64,000 nucleotides of DNA from Pseudoxanthomonas yeongjuensis (GCF_010093345.1 NZ_PDWT01000003.1:124001-188000); one strand, 5' to 3'. Shown: positions 1 to 8,366, numbered from the stretch's first letter. Made by a program: numbers and translations. The notes: generated by a model not told the origin, from the letters alone.

Positions 1-1
1 T

Positions 2-76
2 TCGCCTTCCGACGAGGTCGCCTTCAATGCCCTCGAAGGGAAGTTGAAACCCGCCAAGCCTCTGAAGAAGAAATAA
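2..76 (+). CDS. C-terminal end of an unidentified protein (partial)
   Basis: An open frame enters from the left edge and stops at 74-76. The 24 visible residues are rich in lysine and proline and end in PLKKK. No domain can be recognised from so short a tail. A perfect stem-loop follows within 20 bases, which supports a real gene end on this strand. Confidence 0.5.
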   Translation, partial: SPSDEVAFNALEGKLKPAKPLKKK

Positions 77-92
77 GCATCCATGCCATCGA

Positions 93-118
93 CGAAAGGC
101 CGCACAAGCGGCCTTTCG
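93..118 (+). terminator. Hairpin terminator, probably bidirectional
   Basis: An 11-bp perfect stem (93-103 with 108-118) closes a four-base ACAA loop. It lies between the end of the partial gene on the plus strand and the end of the minus-strand gene at 129, so it could serve both. The uridine tract is weak (TTTCGTGTTT). Confidence 0.6.
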
Positions 119-128
119 TGTTTCCGGC

Positions 129-647
129 TCAGCCACCGCAGCCCTTCCCTTCCACCTTCATCTCCGCCGCATACATCGTCACCGCGGGAAGCTGCTTGCC
201 CGCGGCAGCGGCTTCCTTGGCTTCCTGCAGGTATACGCGCGCGCTGCCCTGGCCATCGAGCACCGGCTTGTTGTCCACCGGCTTCCGCCACACGCGGACC
301 ACGGCCTGCTGCGAGGGACATCCAGCGCTGGGCGCGCGGATCACGTCGTTGAGCTTCCAGCCTTTCGCTTCCGTCGGCTGCGCCTTGGCGTAATCGACGA
401 AACGCGCGCGCGGCTGGCATTGCGGGTCGGTGCGGACCACGGCGTACTTGTACGGCTGCGCCGCCTCGCCGGTGAACACGCCTTCCAGGCGCGCGCAGGC
501 CTCGGGAATGGTACGCAGGGTGTGCGCGGCGCCTACCGCCTGCGGCGCGCCGGGGTCGCGCTTGATTTCGGGCGTGGGATCGGCGGCGAGCAGCGGACCT
601 GCCGCCATGGCGAGGCCGCCCGCCAGCAGGATCGGGAACAATCGCAT
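129..647 (-). CDS. Secreted hypothetical protein, 172 aa
   Basis: The first 21 residues form a signal peptide (MRLFPILLAGGLAMAAG... with a likely cut after LLAA). The mature part is about 150 residues, has no transmembrane segment, contains several cysteines and ends in GKGCGG. I do not recognise a named family. It starts divergently from hemN, and the Fnr-type box at 740-753 lies 93 bases upstream of its start codon, so the two genes could share that site. It may be a periplasmic protein of the anaerobic regulon; that is inference from position only. Confidence 0.75.
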   Translation of the reverse strand: MRLFPILLAGGLAMAAGPLLAADPTPEIKRDPGAPQAVGAAHTLRTIPEACARLEGVFTGEAAQPYKYAVVRTDPQCQPRARFVDYAKAQPTEAKGWKLNDVIRAPSAGCPSQQAVVRVWRKPVDNKPVLDGQGSARVYLQEAKEAAAAGKQLPAVTMYAAEMKVEGKGCGG

Positions 648-739
648 GGGCTACTCCAAGCTCGTATCGGGGGCCGCAGGCTGCCACGACCCGGCTGAAC
701 CCCGCCCGGCGTGGAAATCGCGCGATTGCAGGCCGCGTC

Positions 740-753
740 TTGATCCGGATCAA
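740..753. promoter_or_regulatory. Fnr/Anr box upstream of hemN
   Basis: TTGATCCGGATCAA is a perfect match to the Fnr consensus TTGAT-N4-ATCAA. Its centre is 42 bases before the hemN ATG. If it acts at the usual -41.5 position, transcription would begin almost at the start codon. The palindrome may also serve the divergent gene at 129-647. Confidence 0.85.
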
Positions 754-788
754 GGTGGCGGCCCGACTCCGCATTTAGCCTGTCCCGC

Positions 789-2195
789 ATGATCAGCGAA
801 CCGACCCTCGATGCGCAGTTGTTGCGGCGTTACGACCGCCCGGGACCGCGCTATACCTCGTACCCGACCGCACCGCAGTTCAGCGAAAGCTTCGGCGAGG
901 CGCAGTTGCGCGAGGCGGTGCAACTCAGCAACGGCGACCCGATCCCGCGCCGCCTGTCGCTGTACCTGCACGTGCCGTTCTGCATGAGCCCGTGCTTCTA
1001 TTGCGGCTGCAATCGCATCATCACCCGCGACGCAGGGCGAGGCGAAATCTACCTGGCGCGGCTGTACCGCGAGATCGAACTGGCTTCGGCCCTGTTCGAC
1101 CGCGACCGCGAAGTGGTCCAGCTGCATTTCGGTGGCGGCACGCCCAACTTCCTGTCGCCGGCGCAACTGGCCGAGGCGGTGGATGTGCTGCGCGGCCAGT
1201 TCCGCTTCAGCGAGGCGGCCAATCGCGATATCTCCATCGAACTCGACCCCCGCTTCCTGAAACCCGACGACGTCGGCGCATTGGCCGCGGCCGGTTTCAA
1301 CCGCGCCAGCCTGGGCGTGCAGGACTTCGATCCGGCGGTGCAGGAAGCGGTGAACCGCATCCAGGGCGTGGAGGAGACCCTGGCCATCATCGAGGCCTGC
1401 CGCATGTATGGCCTGCGCTCGGTCAACGTCGACCTGATCTACGGCCTGCCGAAGCAGACTTTGCAAGGTTTCGCGCGCACTTTGGACACGGTCATCGACG
1501 CGCGTCCCAGTCGCCTGGCCGTGTATGGCTATGCGCACCTGCCGGCCATGTTCAAGGCCCAGCGCCAGCTCAACGCCGAGGACCTGCCGCCGGCGGAAGT
1601 GAAGCTGCAACTGCTGTGCCTGGCGATCGACAAGCTGACCGCCGCCGGCTACGTGTACATCGGCATGGATCATTTCGCATTGCCCGACGACGAGCTGGCG
1701 CTGGCCCAGCAGCGCGGCAGCCTGCACCGCAATTTCATGGGCTATACCACCCACGCCGATACCGATCTGGTCGGCATGGGAGTGAGCGCGATCAGCCACA
1801 TCGGCGACAGCTTCAGCCAGAATCCGCGCGACCTGCCCAGTTGGCAGGTCGCCCTGGACGAGGGCCGCCTGCCGGTGTTCCGCGGCATGCGCCTGTCCGA
1901 CGACGACATCCTGCGCGCCGACCTGATCCAGCAACTGATGTGCCAGGGCGAAATCCCGATCGGCGCGCTGGAGCGCCGCCATGATATCGACTTCAACAGC
2001 TACTTCGCCGACGCCTTGGTGCAGTTGCGGCCCTTGCGCGAGGACGGGCTGGTGCGCTTCGAGCCCGGGCGCATCGTCGCGACCAGGCAGGGCCGGCTTT
2101 TGTTGCGTAACATTGCGATGTGCTTCGACCATTACCTGCAAACTCCGGCCAACCCGGCGGACATCGTTCCGCAGCGCTTCTCGCGCGCGATCTGA
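789..2195 (+). CDS. hemN: Oxygen-independent coproporphyrinogen III oxidase
   Basis: HemN is the radical-SAM enzyme that decarboxylates coproporphyrinogen III to protoporphyrinogen IX without oxygen, feeding heme to the nitrite/NO reductases and cbb3 oxidase nearby. At 468 residues it matches the usual HemN length. The N-terminal GPRYTSYPTA motif, the radical-SAM cysteines C65-C69-C72 plus C74 (CMSPCFYCGC), HFGGGTPNFL and the C-terminal NIAMCFD region are all present. The ATG at 789 gives an N-terminus that aligns with E. coli HemN. No Shine-Dalgarno is evident, and the Fnr box sits only 35 bases upstream. The regulator gene begins 19 bases after its stop, so the two are probably cotranscribed. 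Confidence 0.97.
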   Translation: MISEPTLDAQLLRRYDRPGPRYTSYPTAPQFSESFGEAQLREAVQLSNGDPIPRRLSLYLHVPFCMSPCFYCGCNRIITRDAGRGEIYLARLYREIELASALFDRDREVVQLHFGGGTPNFLSPAQLAEAVDVLRGQFRFSEAANRDISIELDPRFLKPDDVGALAAAGFNRASLGVQDFDPAVQEAVNRIQGVEETLAIIEACRMYGLRSVNVDLIYGLPKQTLQGFARTLDTVIDARPSRLAVYGYAHLPAMFKAQRQLNAEDLPPAEVKLQLLCLAIDKLTAAGYVYIGMDHFALPDDELALAQQRGSLHRNFMGYTTHADTDLVGMGVSAISHIGDSFSQNPRDLPSWQVALDEGRLPVFRGMRLSDDDILRADLIQQLMCQGEIPIGALERRHDIDFNSYFADALVQLRPLREDGLVRFEPGRIVATRQGRLLLRNIAMCFDHYLQTPANPADIVPQRFSRAI

Positions 2196-2214
2196 TCGCA
2201 CCGGGGTCGCTGGC

Positions 2215-2967
2215 GTGAGCGGTACCGCGTTCCCGCGGCTGGACCGCAGCATCCTCGCCGACGATGGCGATGCGCTGAAATTCTGTTCGACCTGCGCGTT
2301 CTCCCAGGCCTGCCTCTCGCAGGGCATGGACAAGAGCGCGTTGCTGGACCTGCACATGCTGGTCGAACACGTCGGCCCGCTGCACGCCGGCGACCATGCA
2401 TTCCGCGAAGGCGATCCGTTCGAAGCGATCGCCGCGGTCCGCGCCGGCACGGTCAAGACCTACACCATCGACCGCGACGGCCACGAGCACGTGCTCGGCT
2501 TCCATCTGCCCGGCGAGGTGATCGGGCTGAATGCGATCGATGGCGACCGCTACCCGTGCAATGCGGTGGCGCTGGATACGGTGATGCTATGCCGGTTCTC
2601 GTTTCCCAAGATCTCGGTGCTGGCCGCGCGCCTGCCGGGCCTGCAGCAACACCTGTTCCGGCTGATGAGCCGCGATATCGGCAATGCCGCGCTGCTGGCC
2701 GGGGACTGGACCGCCGACCAGCGCATGGCCGCGTTCCTGGTCGGGTTGTCGCGGCGCCTGGCCGCGCGCGGTTTCTCGCCCGATCGTTTCCAGCTGACGA
2801 TGGCGCGCACCGATATCGCCAACTACCTGCGCCTGGCCCCGGAAACCGTGAGCCGCGTGCTCAAGCGCTTCCAGGACGAAGGCCTGCTGAACGTGGACCG
2901 GCGCGAAGTGGAACTGGCGGACCACGCGCGCCTGCAGCAGCTGGCCGCGCCGATCCTGCGCAACTAG
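2215..2967 (+). CDS. Crp/Fnr-family regulator with Fnr-type cysteines
   Basis: This 250-residue protein has the full layout of an oxygen-sensing Fnr. It has an N-terminal cluster motif C24-X2-C27-X5-C33, a central C126 aligned with E. coli Fnr C122, a cyclic-nucleotide-like beta barrel, a dimer helix and a C-terminal helix-turn-helix. The recognition helix reads ETVSR (E210, S213, R214), the residues that contact TTGAT half-sites. The GTG at 2215 is the only sensible start giving a complete N-terminus; the frame runs further upstream inside hemN. It lies between hemN and the glycosylase gene as if in one operon. A second Fnr with the same key residues is at 24474-25238. Which one controls nirK, norZ and ccoN cannot be told from sequence. 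Confidence 0.92.
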   Translation: MSGTAFPRLDRSILADDGDALKFCSTCAFSQACLSQGMDKSALLDLHMLVEHVGPLHAGDHAFREGDPFEAIAAVRAGTVKTYTIDRDGHEHVLGFHLPGEVIGLNAIDGDRYPCNAVALDTVMLCRFSFPKISVLAARLPGLQQHLFRLMSRDIGNAALLAGDWTADQRMAAFLVGLSRRLAARGFSPDRFQLTMARTDIANYLRLAPETVSRVLKRFQDEGLLNVDRREVELADHARLQQLAAPILRN

Positions 2968-2977
2968 GCGCCCGCGC

Positions 2978-3457
2978 ATGCGGCTGTGGACGTTGCATCC
3001 CAAGTACCTGGATCCGCAAGGACTGGTCGCACTGTGGCGCGAGGCTTTGCTGGCACGAGCCGTGCTTCGCGATGAAACACGCGGCTACAAGCACCATCCG
3101 CAACTCGAGCGCTTCAAGGCGCACGCCTCCCCGCGCCTGGCGATCAATGCGTATCTGGCTGCGGTCCACGCCGAGGCGACTTCGCGCGGCTACGCCTTCG
3201 ATCGCGGCAAGATCGGTCCGCTGCGGCCGGTCGCGCCGATCCCGGCGACTTCGGGCCAGATCGATCACGAGTGGAAGCATCTGCTGCGCAAACTGGAAAT
3301 CCGCAGCCCAGCGCTTTTCGTCCGCTGGAACGACCTCCGCGCGCCTGAATGCCATCCCTTGTTCCATCCGGATCCGGGGCCTGTGGCACCATGGGAGCGG
3401 GCACCGGCAACGTCCGATCCCTCGCCCCTGCCGAAGTTGCTCCGCCGCCTGGCCTGA
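2978..3457 (+). CDS. Pyrimidine dimer DNA glycosylase (endonuclease V family)
   Basis: The 159-residue product begins MRLWTLHPKYLDPQGLVALW, the signature of the pyrimidine-dimer excision family (Pfam Pyr_excise, T4 endonuclease V-like). WREALLAR and GYKHHPQLERF are also typical. It would cut the N-glycosyl bond at UV-induced cyclobutane dimers and nick the strand in the cytoplasm. It begins 10 bases after the Fnr-like regulator gene, so it looks like the last gene of the hemN operon. That is an unusual setting for a UV repair enzyme. The C-terminal 25 residues are proline-rich and poorly conserved in appearance. Confidence 0.85.
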   Translation: MRLWTLHPKYLDPQGLVALWREALLARAVLRDETRGYKHHPQLERFKAHASPRLAINAYLAAVHAEATSRGYAFDRGKIGPLRPVAPIPATSGQIDHEWKHLLRKLEIRSPALFVRWNDLRAPECHPLFHPDPGPVAPWERAPATSDPSPLPKLLRRLA

Positions 3458-3479
3458 GACCTTTCGCCGATAGCATGAC

Positions 3480-3493
3480 TTGATCCAGATCAG
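3480..3493. promoter_or_regulatory. Fnr/Anr box upstream of norZ
   Basis: TTGATCCAGATCAG matches TTGAT-N4-ATCAA at 9 of 10 half-site positions. Its centre is 61 bases before the norZ ATG, leaving room for a -41.5 promoter that starts near 3528, with TAGCAA (3513-3518) as a possible -10. Confidence 0.75.
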
Positions 3494-3547
3494 GGTAACC
3501 CCGGCGGTAGCGTAGCAACATGTCGCCAACCCAATGGGAGAGCTGCA

Positions 3548-5875
3548 ATGGGCAATACCCGCAAGCTATGGCTGGGCCTGGTGGTCCTGCTCATCGCGTC
3601 GTTCAGCGTGCTGTTGTGGGCCGGAGGCGAGATCTTCCGCGCGGCGCCACCTATGCCCGAGAAAGTCCTGGCCGAGGACGGCAGCGTGGTCTACACCCGC
3701 GCCGACATCGAGACAGGACGCCAAGTCTGGCAATCGATAGGCGGCATGCAACTGGGCTCGATCTGGGGCCATGGCGGCTACGTCGCCCCCGACTGGAGCG
3801 CCGACTGGCTGCATCGCGAAGCCGTGGGCGTGCTGGATATCTGGGCGCGCCGCGACGGCGGCATGGCCAGCTACGCCGAACTTCCGGCCGAAGAACAAGG
3901 CGCGCTGCGCAGCCGCCTGCAGGAAATGATGCGGGCCAACACCTACGACCCGGCCACGAAAACGATCACCCTGACCCGGGACCGCGTCGCCGCGCTGTCC
4001 AATGTCGCCGCGCATTACGAGAGCCTGTTCGGCAACGATCCGGCAACGCTGGAACTGCGCGAAGCCTATGCGATGAAGCAGGACACGGTAGATACCCTCG
4101 AACACCGGCGCGCGCTGACCGCTTTCTTCTGGTGGACCGCGTGGGCCGCGACCACCGAGCGCGCCAGCAACGGCGGGACCCTGACCCCGGCCCAGGACGG
4201 CATCGCCAACAAGAAGGTCACCTATACCAACAACTGGCCCAGCGAACCGCTGGTCGGCAATACCCCGCCCCCGGCCCTGTGGGTATGGTCGGCCTTCAGC
4301 GTGCTGTTCCTGATCGCCGGCATCGCCATCCTCGGCTGGCACCATGCGGTCACCCACGGGCGTGGCGAGGAAGCGCACAGGATTCCGGCCAGCGATCCGT
4401 TCGCGGCGTTGCGGATCACCCCGTCGATGCGCGCGGTGGCGAAATATTTCTGGGTGGTGCTGGCGCTGTTCCTGGCCCAGATCCTGCTCGGCGCGATCAC
4501 CGCGCACTACCAGGTCGAGGGACAGCAGGCCTATGGCTTCGCCCTTTCCGACTACCTGCCGTACTCGCTGTCGCGGACCTGGCACACGCAGCTGGCGGTG
4601 TTGTGGATCGCGGTGGCCTGGCTGGGTACCGGTCTGTATATCGCTCCGGCCTTGTCCGGGCACGAGCCGAAGTTCCAACGCTTCGGGGTCAATTTCCTGT
4701 TCGTCTCGCTGCTGGTCATCGTGGTCGGCTCGTTCGCCGGCCAGTGGTTCGCGGTGATGCAGAAGATGGGGCTGGAGTACAACTTCTGGTTCGGCCACCA
4801 GGGCTGGGAATACGCCGACATGGGTCGTTTCTGGCAGTGGTTCCTGTTCGTCGGCCTGCTGTTGTGGGTGACCCTGGTCGGACGCGCGCTGTGGCCGGTG
4901 CTGCGCGGGCCGGCGACCGAATCCAAGTCGATCATCGCCCTGCTGTTCGCCTCGACCGCGGCCATCGGCCTGTTCTTCGGCGCCGCGCTGATGTGGGGCG
5001 AGCACACCCACATCTCGGAAGTCGAATACTGGCGCTGGTGGCTGGTGCACCTGTGGGTCGAAGGCTTCTTCGAAGTGTTCGCGACCGCGGTGATGTCGCT
5101 GATCTTCACCCGCCTGGGCCTGATCAGGACTTCGACGGCGACCGCCGCGGTGCTGTTCGCGACCATCGTGTTCATGGCTGGCGGCGTGCTCGGCACCCTG
5201 CATCATCTGTACTTCGTCGGCACGCCGATCTCGGTGGTGGCGTTGGGCGCGAGCTTCAGCGCACTGGAAGTGGTGCCGCTGGCCTACATCGGCTTCGAGG
5301 CCTACCACACCTGGAAGCTGGGCAAGTCGACGCCATGGATGGCGCGTTACCGGTGGCCGGTGATGTTCTTCATCGCGGTGTCGTTCTGGAACCTGGTCGG
5401 CGCCGGACTGTTCGGCTTCCTGATCAACCCGCCGCTGTCGCTGTACTACATGCAGGGCCTCAACCTGACCCCGCTGCACGGCCACACCGCGCTGTTCGGC
5501 GTGTACGGCATGCTCGGCATCGCCCTCGTACTGTTCTGCCTGCGCGGGTTGCGCGGGCAGATGGTGTGGGATGCCAGGCCGCTGAAGGTGTCCTTCTGGT
5601 GCCTCAACATCGGCCTGGCGCTGATGGCGGCGCTGACCTTGCTGCCATTGGGCACGATGCAGTTGCTGGCGGCGATCGAGCATGGCTACGCCTATGCGCG
5701 CTCGGCCGAGTTCATGCAGCGGCCGATCGTGGAGATGCTGGTGTGGATGCGGGTGCCGGGCGACACCATCTTCAGCATCGGCGCGGTGGCCCTGGCCTGG
5801 TTCGTGCTGCGGCTGTGGATCGCGCCGAAGCGCGAGGCGATCGCGGACGTCCAGACCGAGAACATCCAGCGCTGA
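3548..5875 (+). CDS. norZ: Quinol-dependent nitric oxide reductase (qNOR)
   Basis: The single-chain qNOR reduces two NO to N2O using quinol at the inner membrane, detoxifying the product of NirK. The 775-residue length and an N-terminal extension replacing the NorC cytochrome subunit (one membrane helix, then a roughly 200-residue periplasmic domain) fit the family. The heme/FeB histidines are visible: H346 in the WHTQ helix, H501 in HLWVE, H552/H553 in LHHLYF, and H644/H646 in LHGHTALFG. GGGAGAG lies a few bases before the ATG at 3548 and supports this start. No heme c motif is present, as expected for the quinol type. An Fnr box lies upstream. A small Cys-tailed gene and nnrS follow. Confidence 0.97.
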   Translation: MGNTRKLWLGLVVLLIASFSVLLWAGGEIFRAAPPMPEKVLAEDGSVVYTRADIETGRQVWQSIGGMQLGSIWGHGGYVAPDWSADWLHREAVGVLDIWARRDGGMASYAELPAEEQGALRSRLQEMMRANTYDPATKTITLTRDRVAALSNVAAHYESLFGNDPATLELREAYAMKQDTVDTLEHRRALTAFFWWTAWAATTERASNGGTLTPAQDGIANKKVTYTNNWPSEPLVGNTPPPALWVWSAFSVLFLIAGIAILGWHHAVTHGRGEEAHRIPASDPFAALRITPSMRAVAKYFWVVLALFLAQILLGAITAHYQVEGQQAYGFALSDYLPYSLSRTWHTQLAVLWIAVAWLGTGLYIAPALSGHEPKFQRFGVNFLFVSLLVIVVGSFAGQWFAVMQKMGLEYNFWFGHQGWEYADMGRFWQWFLFVGLLLWVTLVGRALWPVLRGPATESKSIIALLFASTAAIGLFFGAALMWGEHTHISEVEYWRWWLVHLWVEGFFEVFATAVMSLIFTRLGLIRTSTATAAVLFATIVFMAGGVLGTLHHLYFVGTPISVVALGASFSALEVVPLAYIGFEAYHTWKLGKSTPWMARYRWPVMFFIAVSFWNLVGAGLFGFLINPPLSLYYMQGLNLTPLHGHTALFGVYGMLGIALVLFCLRGLRGQMVWDARPLKVSFWCLNIGLALMAALTLLPLGTMQLLAAIEHGYAYARSAEFMQRPIVEMLVWMRVPGDTIFSIGAVALAWFVLRLWIAPKREAIADVQTENIQR

Positions 5876-5943
5876 ACCGGCGGTGGCCCGGCTCCCGCCG
5901 GGCCGCTGCCCCCTCTACCCTCTCCGACCGGAGCCATCGCGTC

Positions 5944-6180
5944 ATGCAATACACGCTCAGCACCTCCGGCGCGCCGGATATGACCGCGATCGAACGCGCC
6001 ATCGTCGAGCTCGATCCCGCGGCCATGCTCGATTTCGATGCGCGCGCGTCGATGGTAAGGATCTCGTCGGTGGCGACGGAAACGGAACTGCTCGACTGCC
6101 TGCAACAGGCCGGCGTCGGCGCCGCAGCAGGGCAATTCGTGCGCCTGCCTTCGGAATGCTGCGGCGGCTGTGGTGGCTGA
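5944..6180 (+). CDS. Small protein with C-terminal CCGGCGG motif, between norZ and nnrS
   Basis: This is a 78-residue protein. The first about 65 residues alternate short beta and helix stretches in a way that could form a ferredoxin-like, heavy-metal-associated fold, but the usual N-terminal metal-binding CxxC is absent. It ends SECCGGCGG, a cluster of three cysteines in a glycine tail that looks like a metal or cofactor site. The ATG at 5944 is 68 bases after norZ, and nnrS begins 4 bases after its stop, so it is part of the norZ-nnrS unit. A role in metal handling or NO-reductase maturation is a guess. It was identified by frame, spacing and conserved-looking tail only. Confidence 0.7.
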   Translation: MQYTLSTSGAPDMTAIERAIVELDPAAMLDFDARASMVRISSVATETELLDCLQQAGVGAAAGQFVRLPSECCGGCGG

Positions 6181-6184
6181 AACG

Positions 6185-7447
6185 ATGGCGGATGCACTGT
6201 CGCCGCGCCTGCTGGCCAAGGCGCCGCATCGGCTGATGTTCTTCATCGGCGCCAGCAACCTGCTGCTGGCGATGCTGTGGTGGTCGGCGTGGCTGATCGC
6301 CGCGCGCTGGCCGACGCTGGCGATGCCTCAGCCCACGCCGTATGCGGGCTGGCTGCATGCCTTCGTGATGCAGTACCAGGTGTTGCCGAGCTTCATCTTC
6401 GGTTTCCTGCTGACCACCTTCCCGCGCTGGATGGGCCAGCCGGATTTCGAGCGCTGGCGTTACCTGCCGGTCGGCATCGGCATCTTCGGTGGCCAGGTCG
6501 CGGTGTTGCTGGGGGCGCTGGGCTGGGAAGCGGGGATCGTGGTCGGCCTGCTGATGACGATCGCTGGCTGGAGCGCGGCACTGGCGACTCTTGCACCGTT
6601 GTTGTGGCGGGAAAAAGGCGCGACCTGGCACGCACGCTCGTGCTTCGCGGCATTGCTGCTGGGCTACGTGGGCCTGATCGGATTCCTGGTGTTCGTGCTC
6701 GGCGGCTCGCCGCTGTGGGTATTCGCCAGCATCAAGCTGGGCACCTTCGGCCTGCTGCTGCCGATCTACATGACCGTGGCCCACCGCATGTTCCCGTTCT
6801 TCGCCGGCGGCGTGGTTCCGGGTTACACGCCCTGGCGGCCATTGTGGCTGCTGGCCGTGTTCTGGCCGCTGTGCCTGGGACACCTGCTGCTGGAACTGGT
6901 CCATGCCTACGCCTGGTCATGGCTGGTCGACGTGCCCCTGCTGGCCTTGTTCGTGACGATGCTGTGGCGCTGGTGGCCGAAGGGCATGGATGCCCGAGTG
7001 CCGCGAGCGCAGGATGCGCAGGAGCGGCCGCGCGGGCCCAAGCCTGGCCTGCTGATGGTGCTGTTCATCGGCCTGACCTGGTTGCCGCTGGCCTTCGCCC
7101 TGTATTCGGCGCAGAGCATCGCCTATGCGCTGACCGGGGTGTACTGGCTGGGCCGCGGCCCGGCGCACGCGCTGTTCGTCGGCTTCTTCGGCAGCGTGTT
7201 GATCGCGATGGTGACGCGGGTGACCCAGGGCCATTCCGGACGGCCGCTGCTGATGCCGGCAGCGGCGTGGTTCGCGTTCGTCGCCATCCAGGTCGTGGCG
7301 GCGATGCGGGTCGCCGCGGAAGTGCTGCCCGATGCGGGCGCGTGGCAAGCGCTGGCTGCGTGCGGCTGGCTGCTCGCGTTCGCGCCGTGGTTGCTGCGCA
7401 TCGGCCGCATCTATTTGAGTCCGCGTGCCGATGGAAAGCCGGACTGA
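6185..7447 (+). CDS. nnrS: NnrS family protein (nitrosative-stress membrane protein)
   Basis: NnrS is a heme- and copper-containing membrane protein of about 12 helices, linked to denitrification and resistance to NO stress. This copy has about 420 residues and is almost wholly hydrophobic. Family motifs are visible, including HRLMFF near the start, LHAFVMQYQVLPSFIFGFLL, TVAHRMFPFF and the late MVTRVTQGHSGR. The ATG at 6185 follows the preceding gene by four bases; an alternative GTG at 6170 would overlap it. The stop lies at the edge of a 17-bp inverted repeat. It is probably cotranscribed with norZ. Confidence 0.93.
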   Translation: MADALSPRLLAKAPHRLMFFIGASNLLLAMLWWSAWLIAARWPTLAMPQPTPYAGWLHAFVMQYQVLPSFIFGFLLTTFPRWMGQPDFERWRYLPVGIGIFGGQVAVLLGALGWEAGIVVGLLMTIAGWSAALATLAPLLWREKGATWHARSCFAALLLGYVGLIGFLVFVLGGSPLWVFASIKLGTFGLLLPIYMTVAHRMFPFFAGGVVPGYTPWRPLWLLAVFWPLCLGHLLLELVHAYAWSWLVDVPLLALFVTMLWRWWPKGMDARVPRAQDAQERPRGPKPGLLMVLFIGLTWLPLAFALYSAQSIAYALTGVYWLGRGPAHALFVGFFGSVLIAMVTRVTQGHSGRPLLMPAAAWFAFVAIQVVAAMRVAAEVLPDAGAWQALAACGWLLAFAPWLLRIGRIYLSPRADGKPD

Positions 7448-7501
7448 GGAGTGAGGAGTGAGCGGGAGCGGCTCTAGCTTCCCTCTCACTCCTCACTCCT
7501 C
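7446..7501. repeat. 17-bp perfect inverted repeat of GAGGAGT units
   Basis: 7446-7462 (GAGGAGTGAGGAGTGAG) is exactly complementary to 7485-7501, with 22 bases between, and more CACTCCTC units follow. It overlaps the nnrS stop codon and could act as a terminator stem. The unit resembles the CT-rich 7-mer repeat at 24360-24410. Confidence 0.75.
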
Positions 7502-7547
7502 ACCGCTCACTCCTCGCCTTCCGAAATAATCCCCCGGGGATCCCGCG

Positions 7548-7949
7548 ATGATCGAGTTCTACCCGCAGATCAAATACGTGCACGTGCTGATGGTGCTGCT
7601 GAGCGGCGCGCTGTTCGCTTTGCGCGGCATCGGCGTACTGGCCGGTGCGCGCTGGCCGCAGTCGTTGCCGGTGCGCTGGACCAGCTACGCCATCGACACC
7701 ACCTTGCTGACCGCGGCGATGATGTTGCTGACGATCCTGCCGTGGGCGATGTTCGGCAACGGCTGGCTGGGCACCAAGCTGGTGTTGCTGGTGACGTATG
7801 TGGTGCTGGGCAGCCTGGCGCTGAAGCGCGGCCGCGGCGCGCGCATGCGCGCCTGGTGCTACGGCGCCGCCGTACTGGTCTACCTGGTCATCATCGGCAT
7901 CGCCCGCGCCCATCACCCGCTGGGCTGGATCAATTACTGGCTTGGCTGA
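7548..7949 (+). CDS. SirB2 family membrane protein
   Basis: The 133-residue protein has four predicted membrane helices. It matches the SirB2 family (KYVHVLMVLLSGALFALRG at the N-terminus, IGIARAHHPLGW near the end). The histidines in VHVL and AHH suggest heme or quinone contact, but no biochemical role is settled for the family. SirB2-like genes often lie with denitrification or terminal-oxidase genes. It stands alone between the GAGGAGT repeat and the five-copy palindromic array. The first ATG of the frame was used. Confidence 0.85.
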   Translation: MIEFYPQIKYVHVLMVLLSGALFALRGIGVLAGARWPQSLPVRWTSYAIDTTLLTAAMMLLTILPWAMFGNGWLGTKLVLLVTYVVLGSLALKRGRGARMRAWCYGAAVLVYLVIIGIARAHHPLGWINYWLG

Positions 7950-7965
7950 GCGGATGCGGTGCCCC

Positions 7966-8364
7966 GTAGGAGCGGGCCTTGCCCGCGATGCTTCTGCGCG
8001 ATCTGACCGAAGGGCATCGCGCCCAAGGGGCGCTCCTACAACACTCCGTAGGAGCGGGCCTTGCCCGCGATGCTTCTGCGCGATCTGACCGAAGGGCATC
8101 GCGCCCAAGGGCGCTCCTACAACACTCCGTAGGAGCGGGCCTTGCCCGCGATGCTTCTGCGCGATCTGACCGAAGGGCATCGCGCCCAAGGGCGCTCCTA
8201 CAACACTCCGTAGGAGCGGGCCTTGCCCGCGATGCTTCTGCGCGATCTGACCGAAGGGCATCGCGCCCAAGGGCGCTCCTACAACACTCCGTAGGAGCGG
8301 GCCTTGCCCGCGATGCTCTTGCGCGACCTGGCCGAAAAGCATCGCGCCCAAGGGGCGCTCCTAC
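7966..8364. repeat. Tandem array of five 73-74-bp palindromic units
   Basis: Units start at 7966, 8048, 8129, 8210 and 8291, a period of 81-82 bases. Each begins GTAGGAGCGGGCCTTGCCCG and ends GGCGCTCCTAC, so each can fold on itself. Eight bases (AACACTCC) separate the units. Units 2-4 look identical; the first and last carry small changes. The termini match the GTAG-type REP elements scattered elsewhere in the window. Frames crossing the array are not genes. Confidence 0.95.
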
Positions 8365-8366
8365 AA

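Noticed and set aside
750-2456. 568-codon open frame on the minus strand opposite hemN
   Set aside because: It mirrors hemN in a GC-rich sequence; composition is low-complexity and no family is recognisable.
3566-5683. 705-codon open frame opposite norZ
   Set aside because: Shadow of the norZ coding frame, rich in Arg, Gln and His as expected for antisense GC-rich DNA.
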